Shown piece by piece: positions 34,822-43,026 of a stretch of 64,000 nucleotides of DNA. This stretch comes from Streptomyces albiflavescens. Lineage in GTDB: Bacteria > Actinomycetota > Actinomycetes > Streptomycetales > Streptomycetaceae. The first letter of the stretch is position 1; each line of letters opens with the position of its first letter. The stretch lies in contig NZ_BMMM01000015.1 of NCBI RefSeq assembly GCF_014645835.1, positions 1 through 64,000 on the forward strand. The letters run 5' to 3'. The position numbers and the translations under genes are program-made. The notes below the pieces were generated by a model. That model worked only from the letters and a program-made list of their open reading frames with translations. It did no database searches and had not been told where the DNA came from.

Positions 34822-35127
34822 ATGGAGTTCGTCTTTTCCGGCCGAGTGATCGAATGGCGCGGACCGGCGCCGTACTACTTCGTGCGTGTGCCGGACGAGG
34901 AGTCCGCCGACATCCGCGAGGTGGCCGCAATGGCCACCTACGGCTGGGGCGTGATCCCGGTCGAGGCCCGGATCGGTGAGGTCGCCTTCCAGACGTCGCT
35001 GTTCCCCAAGGACGGCGGCTACCTGCTGCCGCTCAAGGTCGCCGTGCGCAAGCCCAGCGGCCTGTCCGCAGGAGACGACGTGACGGTGAGGATGACAGTC
35101 CGCCTCCACGAACCCCAACCCCGTTAG
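34822..35127 (+). CDS. DUF1905-family protein
   Basis: A 101-residue protein matching DUF1905 over its whole length: EFVFSGRVIEWRGPAPYYFV, VPDEESADIREVAAMATYGW, VIPVEARIGEVAFQTSLFP and KDGGYLLPLKVAVRKPSGL, ending DVTVRMTVRL. The fold is a small beta barrel, often linked or fused to YdeI/OmdA-like domains; function not established. AAGGAG before ATG. It shares a palindrome-bounded unit with the 360-residue gene 125 bp upstream. Confidence 0.85.
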   Translation: MEFVFSGRVIEWRGPAPYYFVRVPDEESADIREVAAMATYGWGVIPVEARIGEVAFQTSLFPKDGGYLLPLKVAVRKPSGLSAGDDVTVRMTVRLHEPQPR

Positions 35128-35158
35128 GTTCACGGGCACGGCATCAGCGACCGGGTGG

Positions 35159-35210
35159 GGTCTGCGAACGCGGCTTGGTGATCCATGTCAAGCCGCGTTC
35201 ACGGACCTTT
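35159..35210. repeat. Island palindrome, copy E
   Basis: GGTCTGCGAACGCGGCTTG, centre GTGATCCATGT, CAAGCCGCGTTCACGGACC. Only two arm bases fail to pair, the best palindrome of the set. The following 30 bp match those after copy A, so at least these two share a longer ancestor. Confidence 0.88.
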
Positions 35211-35415
35211 GCGTCGACGCCGGTTACTCACCGATCCGGAGGCTCTGCCGCTGTCAACACAGGCTCTTGTTCCGGATTGTGTAGTACGGCCACGGCTCGC
35301 GGGGGAGAGCCTCCCAGGCCGTGTGTGCCGACCCTGGTCTCTCGACCGCAACTGGGGCGTCCGTGGCAGCCGTTGTTACGGTGCCTCTTCGCTGACGCCG
35401 ACCGTGGGAGAGTAG
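35211..35415. other. Non-coding stretch following palindrome E
   Basis: The first 30 bp repeat those next to copy A. The rest (about 170 bp) has no convincing coding frame; its end, GCTGACGCCGACCGTGGGAG, holds the ribosome-site region for the Sel1-repeat gene. Confidence 0.4.
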
Positions 35416-36204
35416 ATGTCTTCGGAATCCGTACCTTCATTCGATGTCATAGGCAGCGCTCAACGGGCTCTGGACGCTGCTCAGCGGGGGGACCGTGATG
35501 CGGAGGCAAGGCTTGATGAGCTGCGAGGGCCACTCGCTGCGCTGGCGGAAGCGGGCGACCTGGAAGCGCGAAGCCTGTTGGGTGGCATCGCGCTGGAATA
35601 CGACGAAGACGCTGTGGCGGCGCTCCGGCATTTCACACTCGCGGCTGAGCAGGGCCATCCTGCCGGGCAGCGCGGTCTGGGCCACCTGTTGATGACAGGC
35701 CGCGGTACGCAGCGCGACCCGGAGCGTGCGGAGCGGCTCTTCACCTTGGCGGCTGAGGCAGGTGACAGCCACGCCATGTTCAACCTGGCGATGATGCACC
35801 TCATGGACACGGCGACTGATCGTATGAGCCCGCAGGCAGTGATGACGTTGCTGATGACGGCAGCGGAGCAGGACGTGCCGGAGGCCGCGGGCGTACTCGG
35901 TGATTGGTTCAGCGAGGTCGGCCGTGAGGTTGATGCACTGACCTGGTACGAGCGGGCGGCACAGGGCGGACACGGCCCTTCGATCGCCACCGGTGTCCGT
36001 TACCGGGACGCAGTAGGTACGGACAGAGACGTGGTTCGGTCACTGACCTGGTTCTTGATGATGCTCCAGGTCGGCAACGGAGACGGCATACATGAATCGC
36101 ACCAGCTCGTCTCAGGCATGAGCGACCAGCAGATCAGAGAGGCGGCACGTCGGGCCCATTCACCCGAGTGGGCGGAAGCGTTGATCAATTCGCGGCGCCA
36201 ATAG
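35416..36204 (+). CDS. Sel1-repeat (SEL1/TPR-like) protein
   Basis: A 262-residue soluble helical-repeat protein. Sel1 units are seen as AAEQGHPAGQRGLGHLLMTG, RAERLFTLAAEAGDSHAMFN, AEQDVPEAAGVLGDWFSEVG and YERAAQGGHGPSIATGVRY. It forms an alpha-solenoid for protein-protein contacts. No other domain is present. ATG after GGGAG. It is the last intact gene before palindrome F. Confidence 0.85.
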   Translation: MSSESVPSFDVIGSAQRALDAAQRGDRDAEARLDELRGPLAALAEAGDLEARSLLGGIALEYDEDAVAALRHFTLAAEQGHPAGQRGLGHLLMTGRGTQRDPERAERLFTLAAEAGDSHAMFNLAMMHLMDTATDRMSPQAVMTLLMTAAEQDVPEAAGVLGDWFSEVGREVDALTWYERAAQGGHGPSIATGVRYRDAVGTDRDVVRSLTWFLMMLQVGNGDGIHESHQLVSGMSDQQIREAARRAHSPEWAEALINSRRQ

Positions 36205-36238
36205 CCGCGACGACACGGTGAGGGCAGCAACCGACGAC

Positions 36239-36282
36239 AAAGGTCTGTCAGCGCGGCTTGATGACCCACGTCATCCGGTCCC
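36239..36282. repeat. Island palindrome, copy F (fused to DUF4291 remnant)
   Basis: AAAGGTCTGTCAGCGCGGCTTG and the centre ATGACCCACGTC are clear; the right arm is replaced by DUF4291 coding sequence. The stop codon of that gene fragment (36248-36250) lies in the repeat, so the element supplied the stop. Confidence 0.75.
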
Positions 36283-36409
36283 GCTTCCACAGGGTGGGAA
36301 AACGACCCTCGCGTCCGGCGGGTATGCCGATGTCCGGGGAGTACGCCTGGTAGACGGTGATCGTGGATGCTGCGTAGACCGCCCGGATCCCGCGTTGCGG
36401 TTCTTCCAT
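36248..36409 (-). pseudogene. Truncated DUF4291 gene ending in palindrome F
   Basis: A 53-residue reading frame: MEEPQRGIRAVYAASTITVY, QAYSPDIGIPAG, FPTLWKRDRMTWVIKPR then stop. This is the N-terminal quarter of DUF4291 (family pattern RxIRAVYD...TITVYQAYSPxIA...KRxRMTWIKPSF). Normal members run about 190-200 residues, so three quarters are gone. The break falls exactly in the MTW-IKP motif, where the sequence passes into the repeat centre (GTGGGTCATCAAG). The gene is therefore disrupted; whether the stub is made is unknown. DUF4291 itself has no established function that I know. Confidence 0.78.
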
Positions 36410-36568
36410 GACGTACACGGTGAGGCCGAACGACTCCCATGGGCCATCGAGTTTCGACCGCGTCGGGGCCGCGACCTAAGCTCTCGGCGGGCGCGCTGCC
36501 AGTCAGTTGTGTCGTGGCAGTACGGCCCGCGCTTGCGGCCGCTTCCCCAGACACGCCGTCGTTGTGGG

Positions 36569-39013
36569 TCATGTGTGCGGGAGAGGCTGCTCCGTCCAAA
36601 CGGTCTTGCCGTCGTGGGTGTAGCGGGTGCCCCACCGCTCCGTGAGCTGCGCGACCAGGAAGAGTCCGCGTCCGCCCTCGTCCGTGCTGAGGGCCCGCCG
36701 GAGGTGCGGGGAAGTGTGGCTGGTGTCGGACACCTCACAGATCAGGCAGTGCGTACGGATGAGGCGCAGGGTGATGGGGCCCGCCGCGTACCGGTAAGCG
36801 TTGGTGACGAGCTCGCTGGCGACCAGCTCGGTGGTGAAGGCCAGCTCCGTCAGCCCCCAATCGGCCAGTTTCGCCGTGGTCAGCTCCCTGGCACGGGCAG
36901 CGGCGGTCGCTTCCAGGGGCAGCTGCCATGCGGCGACATCCTGTGGCGGCAGCACCCGGGTACGGGCGATGAGCAGCGCGACGTCGTCGATGGGGAGGTG
37001 CTCCTTCGGCAGCAGCGCTTCGACCACGGCGTGGCAGGTGCTGTCCAGAGGATCGGCGGAGGGGGTGAGACATTCGTTCAGGTGCTCCAGCGCGGCGTCG
37101 ATGTCGCCGTCGCGCGCCTCCAGAAGACCGTCGGTATAGAGCGTGAGCAGACTGCCCTCGGGGAGGTCGAGGTCGTACGTTTCGAATGGCAGGCCGCCCA
37201 GACCCAGCGGTGGACCCGCGGGCAGGTCGAGTACGGTCACCTCGCCGTCCGGGGTGGACACCAACGGTGCCGGGTGACCGGCGCGTGCCAGGGAACAGTG
37301 CCGGGAGACCGGATCGTAAACCGCGTACACGCAGGTGGCCCCGACCACCTGCTCCACTGCGGAACCGCTGCCGCGGGCGTTCGCCTCCAGCTCGGTGGCC
37401 AGCAGACTGACCAGATCGTCCAGCCGCGCCACCACCTCGTCCGGTTCCAGGTCGAGGCTGGCCAGGGTGCGCGCGGCGGCGCGCAGGCGGCCCATGGAGG
37501 CCGCAGCGTGGATCCCGTGGCCGACCACGTCTCCCACGACGAGCGCGACTCGGGCCCCTGACAACGGGATCACGTCGAACCAGTCACCGCCGATGCCCGG
37601 TTCACCGCTCGCCGGGAGGTATCGGCAGGCCACCTCGACGGCCGGCAGGTCGGACACCGCGCTCGGCAGCAGACTGCGCTGCAGAGTCAGAGCGGCGCTC
37701 TGCTGCTGGGTGAAGCGGCGAGCGTTGTCGATGCAGACGGCCGCACGCGAGGAAAACTCATGGGCCACCGCGGCATCGTCGTCCTCGAAAGGCTCCGAAT
37801 GGCGCACTCGCCACAGGCTCACTACGCCCAGTACCAGGCCGCGCGCCACCAAGGGCACCACGATCAGCGAATGAACGCCGAGACCCAAGGCGATCTCGAT
37901 CCGCCGCCGGTCCATGGAGTACCACTCGGGGCGCAGGGACAGCAGCCGGTCGAGAATCGGGCGACGCTCGGCCAAGCACCGCGCCTGCGGAGATTCCGGA
38001 AGGAGCGGGACCACATCGCCCTCCTGGTACGGGACCCGGTGTTCTGGGGGCGAGAGGGCCACGCGGAGCAGCGGACCTGTCGCACCGGGGGGTGGTTCGT
38101 CACCAAGTGTCACCGGCTTCAGAAGGTCCACCGAGCAGTAGTCCGCCAGGCCGTGGGCGGCCACCTCGGCCAGTTCCCGGGCCGTCTGCATCACGTCCAG
38201 TGAGGTTCCGATCCGGGCACTCGCCTCGTTCAGCAGGGCGAGCCTGCGCTGGGCCCGGTGGCGGTCGGTCACGTCCTCGATCGTCTCGGCCACGCCGAGA
38301 ACCCGGCCCGAGGGGTCTTCCATCCGGAACGCCGAAACGGACACGATCCGTTCCCGCCCCGGATCGTGGCGCGCCCGGGCCGACTGCTCCGTGAAGATCA
38401 ACGGCTCGCCGGTCTCCAGGACGTGCCGTACCCGTTCATCCTGCGGACCCGCGTCCTCGTCGACCATGAATGCGCGGGGGCGGTGGCCCACCGGCGCCTC
38501 GGCCGGGACGCCGCTCGCCTTCTCGACCGCACGGTTGACCCGGATCACTCTCCTGTCCGGGTCGTAAGTGACCAGACCGATCGGGGACCGGTGGTACAGG
38601 CCGTCCAGCAGCGCACGGTCCCGCTGCCAGGCAATGACCTCGGCGGCGGGGGCTCCGACCAGGACCCACTCCTGACGGTCCCCGTCCCGAGCGACCGCGC
38701 GGGCCCGGAAACCCATTTCCACCCGCCGTCCGTCGCGGTGCCGGACGGGCAGGACCCCGAACCAGCCCCCCGTCCTCATGGCGTCCACGACGACGGACCG
38801 CACGACAGGCAGGTCACGGGCGTCGACCAAGAGGTCCTGCCAGGCCCGTCCGATCACTTCCTTGGCCGGATAGCCCAGCAGCTCCTGTGCGCGTGCGCTC
38901 CAGCCGACCACGGTGCCTTGATCGTCGAGCACAGCGGACGCGCCGCGCTCGAGGGCGAACGGATCCTCAGGACTCTCGCTGAAATGCATCGACGGCGTCC
39001 CCATAGCCACCAC
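36569..39013 (-). CDS. PAS-GAF-SpoIIE phosphatase with HATPase domain (RsbU/RsbW-like)
   Basis: An 814-residue cytosolic regulator. Two PAS domains (about 20-135 and 145-255; YDPDRRVIRVNRAVEKASG) precede a GAF domain (265-440), a PP2C/SpoIIE phosphatase (460-690; GGDWFDVIPLSGARVALVVGD, DVVGHGIHA, LYTDGLLEARDG) and a C-terminal histidine-kinase-type ATPase (710-814; ELVASELVTNAYRYAAGPI, DEGGRGLFLV). This architecture belongs to the many Streptomyces proteins that dephosphorylate anti-anti-sigma factors while also carrying an anti-sigma-like kinase, tuning SigB-type stress sigma factors. GTG start, with ATG three codons on also possible. No sigma or antagonist gene is adjacent. Confidence 0.9.
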   Translation of the reverse strand: MVAMGTPSMHFSESPEDPFALERGASAVLDDQGTVVGWSARAQELLGYPAKEVIGRAWQDLLVDARDLPVVRSVVVDAMRTGGWFGVLPVRHRDGRRVEMGFRARAVARDGDRQEWVLVGAPAAEVIAWQRDRALLDGLYHRSPIGLVTYDPDRRVIRVNRAVEKASGVPAEAPVGHRPRAFMVDEDAGPQDERVRHVLETGEPLIFTEQSARARHDPGRERIVSVSAFRMEDPSGRVLGVAETIEDVTDRHRAQRRLALLNEASARIGTSLDVMQTARELAEVAAHGLADYCSVDLLKPVTLGDEPPPGATGPLLRVALSPPEHRVPYQEGDVVPLLPESPQARCLAERRPILDRLLSLRPEWYSMDRRRIEIALGLGVHSLIVVPLVARGLVLGVVSLWRVRHSEPFEDDDAAVAHEFSSRAAVCIDNARRFTQQQSAALTLQRSLLPSAVSDLPAVEVACRYLPASGEPGIGGDWFDVIPLSGARVALVVGDVVGHGIHAAASMGRLRAAARTLASLDLEPDEVVARLDDLVSLLATELEANARGSGSAVEQVVGATCVYAVYDPVSRHCSLARAGHPAPLVSTPDGEVTVLDLPAGPPLGLGGLPFETYDLDLPEGSLLTLYTDGLLEARDGDIDAALEHLNECLTPSADPLDSTCHAVVEALLPKEHLPIDDVALLIARTRVLPPQDVAAWQLPLEATAAARARELTTAKLADWGLTELAFTTELVASELVTNAYRYAAGPITLRLIRTHCLICEVSDTSHTSPHLRRALSTDEGGRGLFLVAQLTERWGTRYTHDGKTVWTEQPLPHT

Positions 39014-39109
39014 CTTGCCTACATGACTCCGATGTTCCTCCCCACGGTCCCCGTCCGCGACTCTCCCGTTCTCTCGGCCGTGGATGTTCGCGCCTGAGCT
39101 CCCCGGTGA

Positions 39110-39448
39110 TCAGCGTTCGACGAAGCGAGACTCTGGCCACGCAGTGATCGGCTCGCTGGACGTCGAGTAGATCTCCAGCAGTGAGAGGTAGCCGTCCTTC
39201 GTGAAGACCATCACGCCGGCGTCCTTTGGTTCGGCGTACCAGGCGTCCGCGGCCGGATTGCCGTGAGCGGGAGCCGGCGGGACCGCTGCGCGGTTCACCG
39301 CCAGGTCGACCGTGGCGCAGCCGCAAGCGCATCTGCCGACCACCCGGGCGTACGGAAGCTGAGCACGCAGCGCGCTGCTCACCGGATCAGAGCCGGTCAG
39401 CAGCGCGTTCAACGTCTCCGCGACGTCCAGCGGGAGGGGCTCAGCCAT
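39110..39448 (-). CDS. Hypothetical protein with CxCGC motif
   Basis: A 112-residue soluble protein of unknown function. A central CACGCATVDL cluster (three Cys in five residues) could bind zinc or an Fe-S cofactor, and DGYLSLLEIYSTSSEPITAW is a second conserved-looking block. Its ATG overlaps the 3' end of msrA by 8 bp (ATGGCTGA), so it is translationally coupled to msrA. Coupling to methionine-sulfoxide reductase would fit a redox role, but that is inference. Confidence 0.75.
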   Translation of the reverse strand: MAEPLPLDVAETLNALLTGSDPVSSALRAQLPYARVVGRCACGCATVDLAVNRAAVPPAPAHGNPAADAWYAEPKDAGVMVFTKDGYLSLLEIYSTSSEPITAWPESRFVER

Positions 39449-40109
39449 CCGCCTTGGCCACGCCGATCGGGCACGAAACGCCCGTCCCGCCGATCCCGCA
39501 GTACCCCGCCGGATTCTTGTCCAGGTACTGCTGGTGGTACCCCTCGGCCGGATAGAAGGTGCGCCCCTCCGCGGGGAGCAGCTCCGTGGTGATCGTGCCG
39601 TAGCCCGAGCCCGTGAGGACCTTCTGGTAGGCCTCGCGGGAGGCGGCCGCGGCGGCGGCCTGGGCCGGAGTGTGGGTGTAGATGGCGGAGCGGTACTGGG
39701 TGCCCACGTCGTTGCCCTGGCGGAAGCCCTGGGTGGGGTTGTGGGACTCCCAGAAGACCTGGAGGAGACGCTCGTACGTGATCTTCGTGGGGTCGTAGAC
39801 CACGCGGACGGCCTCCGTGTGGCCGGTCAGCCCCGAGCACACCTCTTCGTACGTGGGGTGCTCGGTGAAGCCGCCCTCGTAGCCGACCAGGGTCGTGTAC
39901 ACGCCGGCCGGCAGCTCCCAGAACTTGCGCTCCGCGCCCCAGAAGCAGCCGAGGCCGAAGTCGGCGATCTCCAGACCCTCGGGGTAGGGGCCAAGGAGCG
40001 GGGTGCCGAGGACAGTGTGGCGCTCGGGGACCGTGAAGGTCGGCTCCGGGCGGCCGCGCAGGGCCTGCTCAGGGGTCGGGAGCTGCGGTGTACGGCTGTG
40101 CAGGAACAT
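39441..40109 (-). CDS. msrA: Peptide methionine sulfoxide reductase A
   Basis: A 222-residue repair enzyme that reduces (S)-methionine sulfoxide in proteins and free methionine. The catalytic Cys lies in GLGCFWGAERKFW; GYEGG, EVVYDP-like VRVVYDPTKITYERLLQVFW, DVGTQYRSAIY and GYHQQYLDKNP are family blocks; the resolving Cys are near the C-terminus (GYCGIGGTGVSCPIG). Length is normal. The start MFLHSRTPQL is selected because longer in-frame sequence is tandem repeat and low complexity. Downstream CxCGC protein is coupled. Confidence 0.94.
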   Translation of the reverse strand: MFLHSRTPQLPTPEQALRGRPEPTFTVPERHTVLGTPLLGPYPEGLEIADFGLGCFWGAERKFWELPAGVYTTLVGYEGGFTEHPTYEEVCSGLTGHTEAVRVVYDPTKITYERLLQVFWESHNPTQGFRQGNDVGTQYRSAIYTHTPAQAAAAAASREAYQKVLTGSGYGTITTELLPAEGRTFYPAEGYHQQYLDKNPAGYCGIGGTGVSCPIGVAKADG

Positions 40110-40209
40110 GCGCTCTCCACGGGGTTGCGGGTTCCGAGGGGGGACGTGTTGCTGAACGCGTGAACCGCCTCCGGCATTCCTACGCCTCAGTACGGCAGCT
40201 GCCCCGCGC

Positions 40210-40357
40210 CTCGGTGCGGCAGCGTGGCCGGGCTCCCGCCGTTCGCCTCGGTGCGGCAGCGTGGCCGGGCTCCCGCCGTTCGCCTCAGTGCGGCAGCGTG
40301 GCCGGGCTCCCGCCGTTCGCCTCAGTGCGACAGTGTCGCCGGGCTCCCGCCGTTCGC
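40210..40357. repeat. 4 x 37-bp tandem repeat upstream of msrA
   Basis: Four consecutive units of 37 bp (40210, 40247, 40284, 40321), the first two identical, the third differing by one base, the fourth by several. A degenerate partial unit precedes (about 40187). The fourth unit lies inside the 3' end of the gene on its right and encodes its last 12 residues. The period is not a multiple of three and there are no unique spacers, so it is a VNTR, not a CRISPR. It lies in the promoter region of msrA. Confidence 0.9.
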
Positions 40358-41440
40358 CTCGTATCCCGCCACCGCCAGCGCCCGGTATATCGCGTAGTCC
40401 GCGGCCGGGTCGGAGGTCAGCGTCCAGGGGAGCGCGCCGACGTGGCCGTCCACATGCACCAGCTGGTCCATGGCCTCGGCCCAGCGCTCGCTGCGGACCA
40501 GGAAGAGGACCAGCAGGTGGCGTACGTGGGCCAGCATCGGGTCGTCGGAGCGGGCCGCGTGCACCGCGAAGAGCGCGCCATGGACCGCTTTGGTCACGAC
40601 CTCGCTCTGGTAGAAGCTGCGGACCAGATTCACCTCGGGGAGGTGCTCGAAGACCGCGAAGAGCGGCATGGCGGCGAGCAGTGACCCCTGCGGGGCACGC
40701 GCGGCCGCGGCCTCCGCGAACGCGTACGCCACCTCGCGCGAGCCGTGCCACTTCTCGCACCAGTAGTGCAGGGCCGCCAGGTGTGCACCCATGTGGGACG
40801 GCGCGCGGTCCAGGATCTTCAGCCAGAGCTTCTCGAACTCCGGCTGGGGGTAGCCGAGTCCGCGGGCCACCGACAGCTCGATGATGTACGGGATCGGATC
40901 ACCGGGGGAGAGGAGGGCCGCCTCACCGCAGGCCGCCCTCGCCTCCTCCATGATGATCCGGAACTCGTCCGTCCCGGGCGTCGACGTACGCCAGGCCTGC
41001 TGCACCAGGAACTCCGCGTGCACCGCCGTGCCGCCCGCGTCCTTGGGCTGCTCGGCCCGCCACACCCGCAGCCACTGCCCGCCGGGCATCTCGCTGACCC
41101 CGCCGGGGCGCTGCTGCAGCTCCAGCGACGCGGCACCCGCGAAGGCCTGCACCCGCTGCCAGCGCCGCTCGCCGTCCACCTCGGTGCCGGCGAGCAGCTG
41201 CGAGGCGGAGCGGTAGTCCTGCGTGCGCTGCACCAGGTCCAGCACATCCAGCAGGTCCTGGTCCGGGCCGGGCATGCGGATGTCCAGCTCCTCCTGGCGC
41301 AGGAACCCGTAGTTCGCCGGGTCCGCCGCGTCCGGGTCGCCGGGCGAGACCAGCTGAATACCGGCACGCCTGCGCCTGAATACCGGCAGCAGGACCAGGC
41401 TGAACATGGCCAGCGCCATCAGGACCCAGAGAATCTCCAT
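40322..41440 (-). CDS. Conserved hypothetical protein with N-terminal membrane anchor
   Basis: A 372-residue protein. One helix at residues 2-20 (ILWVLMALAMFSLVLLPVF) followed by RRRR gives an anchored protein with a large cytosolic helical domain (residues 60-360) of TPR-like character: ALHYWCEKWHGSREVAYAFA, PEVNLVRSFYQSEVVTKAVH and LAHVRHLLVLFLVRSERWAE. Its C-terminus, EANGGSPATLSH, is encoded by the last 37-bp tandem unit. Gene order (upstream of metB, downstream of msrA) is, in memory, as in S. coelicolor. Function unknown. Confidence 0.8.
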   Translation of the reverse strand: MEILWVLMALAMFSLVLLPVFRRRRAGIQLVSPGDPDAADPANYGFLRQEELDIRMPGPDQDLLDVLDLVQRTQDYRSASQLLAGTEVDGERRWQRVQAFAGAASLELQQRPGGVSEMPGGQWLRVWRAEQPKDAGGTAVHAEFLVQQAWRTSTPGTDEFRIIMEEARAACGEAALLSPGDPIPYIIELSVARGLGYPQPEFEKLWLKILDRAPSHMGAHLAALHYWCEKWHGSREVAYAFAEAAAARAPQGSLLAAMPLFAVFEHLPEVNLVRSFYQSEVVTKAVHGALFAVHAARSDDPMLAHVRHLLVLFLVRSERWAEAMDQLVHVDGHVGALPWTLTSDPAADYAIYRALAVAGYEANGGSPATLSH

Positions 41441-41616
41441 GCCTCAAGCGAACCAGACGGGTCCGACAATTGGCCAACCCGGTCGGGAAAGACCCCTCGC
41501 GGCGGCCCCGACACGGGCGAGCCCTCCCTTCGCCGCGGCCCGGCACGGTCGGTCCGGCCCCGCTCCGGAGGGCCTACGCCGCCACCGACCCCGCGGGCGC
41601 ACTACGCTCGGGACCC

Positions 41617-42771
41617 ATGAGCGACAGGCACATCAGTCAGCACTTCGAGACCCTCGCGATCCACGCGGGCAACACCGCCGATCCCCTCACCGGCGCGGTC
41701 GTCCCGCCGATCTACCAGGTCTCGACCTACAAGCAGGACGGCGTCGGCGGGCTGCGCGGCGGTTACGAGTACAGCCGCAGCGCCAACCCCACCAGGACGG
41801 CCCTGGAAGAGAACCTCGCCGCCCTCGAAGGCGGCCGTCGCGGCCTCGCGTTCGCGTCCGGACTGGCGGCCGAGGACTGCCTGTTGCGTACGCTGCTCAG
41901 CCCCGGCGACCACGTGGTCATCCCCAACGACGCGTACGGCGGTACGTTCCGCCTCTTCGCGAAGGTCGTCTCCCGATGGGGCGTGGAGTGGTCCGTGGCC
42001 GACACCAGCGACCCCGACTCCGTACGAGCCGCCCTCACCCCGAAGACCAAGGCCGTCTGGGTCGAGACGCCCTCCAACCCCCTTCTCGGCATCACCGACA
42101 TCGCCGCGGTCGCACAGATCGCGCGCGAGGCGGGCGCCAAGCTCGTCGTCGACAACACCTTCGCGACCCCCTACCTCCAGCAGCCGCTCACGCTCGGCGC
42201 GGACGTCGTCGTGCACTCCCTCACCAAGTACATGGGCGGCCACTCGGACGTCGTCGGCGGCGCGCTGATCGTCGGCGACCAGGAGCTCGGCGAGGAGCTG
42301 GCGTATCACCAGAACGCGATGGGCGCGGTCGCCGGGCCCTTCGACTCCTGGCTGGTGCTGCGCGGTACCAAGACGCTCTCGGTGCGCATGGACCGGCACA
42401 GCGAGAACGCCGGCAAGGTCGCCGAGATGCTCACCCGGCACGCGCGCGTGACGCGTGTGCTGTACCCGGGCCTCCCGGAGCACCCCGGTCACGAGATCGC
42501 CGCCAAGCAGATGAGGGCGTTCGGCGGCATGGTCTCCTTCCAGGTCGAGGGCGGCGAGGAGGCGGCCGTCGAGGTCTGCAACCGCGCCAAGGTGTTCACG
42601 CTCGGCGAGTCCCTGGGCGGCGTCGAGTCCCTGATCGAGCACCCGGGCCGTATGACGCACGCCTCGGCGGCCGGTTCGGCGCTCGAGGTCCCCGCCGATC
42701 TCGTACGCCTCTCCGTGGGCATCGAGAACGTCGACGACCTGCTCCAGGACCTCCAGCAGGCCCTCGGCTGA
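41617..42771 (+). CDS. metB: Cystathionine gamma-synthase
   Basis: A 384-residue PLP enzyme joining O-acyl-homoserine and cysteine to cystathionine in methionine synthesis. YEYSRSANPTR, the SGLAAEDCLLRTLL block and the PLP lysine in HSLTKYMGGHSDVVGG are present, with the family end GGVESLIEHPGRMTHAS. Cystathionine beta-lyase or gamma-lyase activity cannot be excluded by sequence, since the family is promiscuous. ATG after a start-site region GGGACCC. The next gene converges 6 bp after the stop. Confidence 0.93.
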   Translation: MSDRHISQHFETLAIHAGNTADPLTGAVVPPIYQVSTYKQDGVGGLRGGYEYSRSANPTRTALEENLAALEGGRRGLAFASGLAAEDCLLRTLLSPGDHVVIPNDAYGGTFRLFAKVVSRWGVEWSVADTSDPDSVRAALTPKTKAVWVETPSNPLLGITDIAAVAQIAREAGAKLVVDNTFATPYLQQPLTLGADVVVHSLTKYMGGHSDVVGGALIVGDQELGEELAYHQNAMGAVAGPFDSWLVLRGTKTLSVRMDRHSENAGKVAEMLTRHARVTRVLYPGLPEHPGHEIAAKQMRAFGGMVSFQVEGGEEAAVEVCNRAKVFTLGESLGGVESLIEHPGRMTHASAAGSALEVPADLVRLSVGIENVDDLLQDLQQALG

Positions 42772-42777
42772 GTCAGG

Positions 42778-43026
42778 TCACCAGCCCGTCAGCGGTGGAG
42801 TCGTTTCCGACGGCGGCTCCACCCACGGGCGGGCGATGCTCGCCCAGACGATGAAGGCGACGGCCGCCGCGAACAGCACCAGCCACATCAGGCGCCGGGC
42901 CGCCGTCCAGCGGCGCAGCATGCGCCCGCCACGGCGTACGACGTCCGCGTACAGGTCGGGCGGCACCGGGGGCGGCGCCTGCTCCAGCATGCGCCGTACC
43001 GCCGCCTCGCGCTCGGGAAGGTTCAC
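42778..43026 (-). CDS. Small membrane protein coupled to sigma factor; possible anti-sigma
   Basis: An 82-residue protein: a basic/acidic N-terminal domain of about 45 residues, then one membrane helix (LMWLVLFAAAVAFIVWASI) and a short Pro-rich tail. Its GTG overlaps the stop of the upstream sigma-like gene by 4 bp (GTGA), so both are coupled. A short cytosolic domain with one membrane helix beside an ECF-like sigma is the layout of an anti-sigma factor, but no ZAS zinc motif is seen. Hence the role is inference. Confidence 0.7.
   Translation of the reverse strand: MNLPEREAAVRRMLEQAPPPVPPDLYADVVRRGGRMLRRWTAARRLMWLVLFAAAVAFIVWASIARPWVEPPSETTPPLTGW

Noticed and set aside
29806..36282. True integron with attC sites
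   Set aside because: Palindrome ends do not match the RYYYAAC/GTTRRRY cores, no tyrosine integrase or attI is visible, and gene strands are mixed. Kept only as an analogy.
40187..40357. CRISPR-like array
   Set aside because: 37-bp units follow each other with no spacers and unit four lies in a coding sequence; no cas genes.
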